NCBI RefSeq assembly: GCF_000212735.1
Contig: NC_015510.1
Span: forward strand, 5,643,001 to 5,707,000
Direction: 5' to 3'
DNA from: Haliscomenobacter hydrossis DSM 1100
GTDB lineage: Bacteria > Bacteroidota > Bacteroidia > Chitinophagales > Saprospiraceae
DNA length: 64,000 bases
The position numbers and the translations under genes were made by a program. A model generated the notes under the pieces. That model searched no databases. It saw nothing but the letters and a program-made list of their open reading frames with translations, and was not told the DNA's origin. Of this stretch, positions 62,388 through 64,000 are shown one piece after another; the stretch's first letter is position 1; every line of letters starts with the position of its first letter.

Positions 62388-62873
62388 CTACTCCTGCTTC
62401 ACCGCCTCGTACATCTTCTTCACCTCCTCCAACGAAAACCGTTGGTTCAGCGCCGTAGTAAACACCACTTCGGTATCACGTACCAGGTGTACATAGCGGA
62501 AACTGTAGCGATTTTCTCCTTGTCCTTTCACTTCGTAAATGAAACCATCGGTGTGTTGCTCGACAATTTTGCCAAAATCGGGATTGCTGTATACTTCGCG
62601 GATTTGGCGGAAAGTTTGTTCCACTAATTTTTGGCCTCGGGCTTTACCCGAATAGATTTGAATGGCATAGGGCGTCGAACCCGTTGACGTAATGGAGACA
62701 TCTTTGACTCCGGCCAGCTCAAAGTTTTCAACACTGGTGCTGTCCGGAGGGGTCAAAACAACCGCAGGAATACCATATGCCTTGAGGTCAATGGACTTCC
62801 AAGGTTTGGATGTAGGGCCAATACAGGTACTCAGTACCGAGGCCAGCAGTAGGAAGATTGAAAATTGTTTCAT
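62388..62873 (-). CDS. Small lipoprotein of unknown function
   Basis: 161 residues from ATG 62873; an in-frame GTG/ATG further upstream would enter the repeat. Lipoprotein signal FLLLASVLSTC. The rest is alpha/beta, with GKARGQKLVEQTFRQIREV and IYEVKGQGENRYSFRYVHLV. No family recognised. It is convergent with the IPT lipoprotein gene, with only 7 bp between stops. Confidence 0.7.
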   Translation of the reverse strand: MKQFSIFLLLASVLSTCIGPTSKPWKSIDLKAYGIPAVVLTPPDSTSVENFELAGVKDVSITSTGSTPYAIQIYSGKARGQKLVEQTFRQIREVYSNPDFGKIVEQHTDGFIYEVKGQGENRYSFRYVHLVRDTEVVFTTALNQRFSLEEVKKMYEAVKQE

Positions 62874-62884
62874 GTGGTTACTCT

Positions 62885-62942
62885 GTAGGGACAACCCTTT
62901 GTGGTTGTCCCTACAATGGGCAACCACAAAGGGTTGCCCTTA
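62885..62942. repeat. Double hairpin, GGGGCAACC family
   Basis: TGTAGGGACAACCC with GGTTGTCCCTACA, then GGGCAACCACAAAGGGTTGCCC. It lies 11 bp upstream of the minus-strand lipoprotein ATG. Related elements at 9764-9793 and 52820-52890, here with GGGACAACC in place of GGGGCAACC in the first hairpin. Confidence 0.85.
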
Positions 62943-63033
62943 CTTTTTTTTCTGCAAATTTACAGCTTTGTGCAAGAAGTCCAATTATTTCAAACAAAAC
63001 CTTTATTTTTACGCGCAGTATTTTATAAGCACT

Positions 63034-64000
63034 ATGATAAAAAGGCTTCACATCCGCAATTATGCCATCATTGAGCACTTGGACATTGATTTTGCCAAGG
63101 GCTTGACCATCATCACTGGTGAAACAGGGGCGGGGAAATCCATCCTGCTCGGCGCATTGGGCTTGATCATGGGGGATCGAGCGGACACCAAATCATTGTA
63201 CAACCAGGAAGAAAAATGCGTCATCGAGGGCATTTTCGATTTAAATGGGCAAGACCTCAGTGAATTTTTTGCTGAAAACGACCTCGACAACGAAACCGAG
63301 GTCGTGGTTCGGCGCGAGCTTACCCCTTCCGGGAAATCCCGGGCTTTTGTCAACGATAGCCCGGTAACCCTCAAGGTATTGCAAGACCTGAGCGCGGAAT
63401 TGATCGACTTACATCAACAATTCGATACCCTCGACATCCACAATTTATCTTTCCAGTTGCGCATGATCGACGCGCTGGCGGGCAACAAAGAACGCCTCCT
63501 GCAATACCGCAACGTATACAAAGAGTTCAGCGCCAATCAACGCCGTTTGGATGAATTGTTGCGCCGTAACGAGCAGTCCACCAAGGAGATGGATTTCATC
63601 CAGTTTCAGTTGGAGGAATTCAATAAGGCCGAATTGGTCGCCGGAGAACTGGAAGCCCTGGAAGAAGAACATACCCGCCTCACCCATGCTGAAGACATCA
63701 AACGCACCTTGGGCCTCGCGTTTGATGCCTTGACCGAAAATGAGCAATCCATTGTGGGGCAAATGCAAAGTTTGGGGAATGCCTTGATCACCATCGGCAA
63801 ATATGCCCCCAAACTCGCCGAATATTCAGATCGTTTCGCCAATATGATTTTTGAGTTGCGCGAAATGAGCAATGAGTTTGAAAAAGTAGCCGAGCATACC
63901 GAATACGATCCGGAACGTATCCAGGAAGTACAACAGCGCCTGGATTTAATTTATCGACTGCTGAAAAAGCATACGGTCGTTACGGTTGAAGATCTTTTGG
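63034..64000 (+). CDS. recN: DNA repair protein RecN, N-terminal part (3' end outside window)
   Basis: 322 codons seen to the right edge; the frame is open. Walker A GETGAGKSILLGALGLIMGD (about 30-49), MIKRLHIRNYAIIEHLDIDF at the start, RRELTPSGKSRAFVNDSPVT and LIDLHQQFDTLDIHNLSFQL are RecN marks. The coiled-coil begins about residue 165. RecN is an SMC-like ATPase that tethers broken DNA ends for recombination. Start ATG 63034. Confidence 0.95.
   Translation, partial: MIKRLHIRNYAIIEHLDIDFAKGLTIITGETGAGKSILLGALGLIMGDRADTKSLYNQEEKCVIEGIFDLNGQDLSEFFAENDLDNETEVVVRRELTPSGKSRAFVNDSPVTLKVLQDLSAELIDLHQQFDTLDIHNLSFQLRMIDALAGNKERLLQYRNVYKEFSANQRRLDELLRRNEQSTKEMDFIQFQLEEFNKAELVAGELEALEEEHTRLTHAEDIKRTLGLAFDALTENEQSIVGQMQSLGNALITIGKYAPKLAEYSDRFANMIFELREMSNEFEKVAEHTEYDPERIQEVQQRLDLIYRLLKKHTVVTVEDLL

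Overview
The window is chromosomal DNA of a Bacteroidota bacterium, most likely of the Saprospiria (Haliscomenobacter/Lewinella-like). This is inferred from gene content, not from any search. The supporting signs are a type IX secretion (T9SS) type B C-terminal sorting domain with SprB-like repeats, many signal-peptide/lipobox envelope proteins, a CHU-style FN3 surface protein, an HU+SPOR protein, AraC and Crp/Fnr regulators of the Bacteroidota kind, and promoters of the TTTG-N19/21-TAnnTTTG type. No tRNA, rRNA, phage, transposase or CRISPR array was seen.

Layout. (1) 1-3310: 5' part of a giant FN3 surface protein (minus strand) and a small lipoprotein. (2) 3703-11242: a TetR regulator followed by a flavin monooxygenase, two SDRs, an acyl-CoA synthetase and an aldehyde dehydrogenase. 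This lipid-modifying or lipid-catabolic cluster recalls the mycobacterial mymA operon and is interrupted by one antisense Uma2-like gene. (3) 11566-19252: HU-TM-SPOR protein, ComEC plus a helix-hairpin-helix protein (DNA uptake), an HGSNAT-like acyltransferase, metK and tadA. (4) 19658-22733: FAH-family hydrolase, trpS, ridA, rpmF and yceD, all minus strand. (5) 22999-36023: a T9SS cargo protein, a methyltransferase, a signal-less subtilase with a secreted partner, TauE/SafE permease, GH57-like enzyme, 7TM-AraC regulator and a beta-propeller protein. (6) 36122-38171: HupE/UreJ-like protein, yidD, hemB. (7) 38291-39779: a small AT-rich accessory patch with an orphan gene and an overlapping small-protein/nucleotidyltransferase pair. 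(8) 39930-47723: P-type ATPase coupled to an outer-membrane protein, ECF sigma factor, uvrA. (9) 47967-64000: small envelope proteins including a Bor-like lipoprotein, fabG, DinB-like protein, C1 peptidase, astacin-like lipoprotein, PorE-like OmpA protein, Crp/Fnr regulator, OMP/IPT-lipoprotein pair, and the start of recN.

The most unusual feature is not a gene. About twenty gaps between genes carry long imperfect palindromes, 25-250 bp, whose arms are themselves built from short reiterated words. At least eight word families are present, and several different palindromes share one asymmetric loop sequence. The elements start or end at stop codons, often within 0-3 bp, and two genes take their TAG stop from the element. 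They look like a modular, mobile or slippage-generated terminator/BIME-like system. Other points of interest are the subtilase/secreted-protein operon, the mymA-like cluster, the overlapping nucleotidyltransferase pair and the ATGA-coupled OMP/ATPase pair.

Limits: all family names are from motif reading and memory; no alignment or profile search was run.
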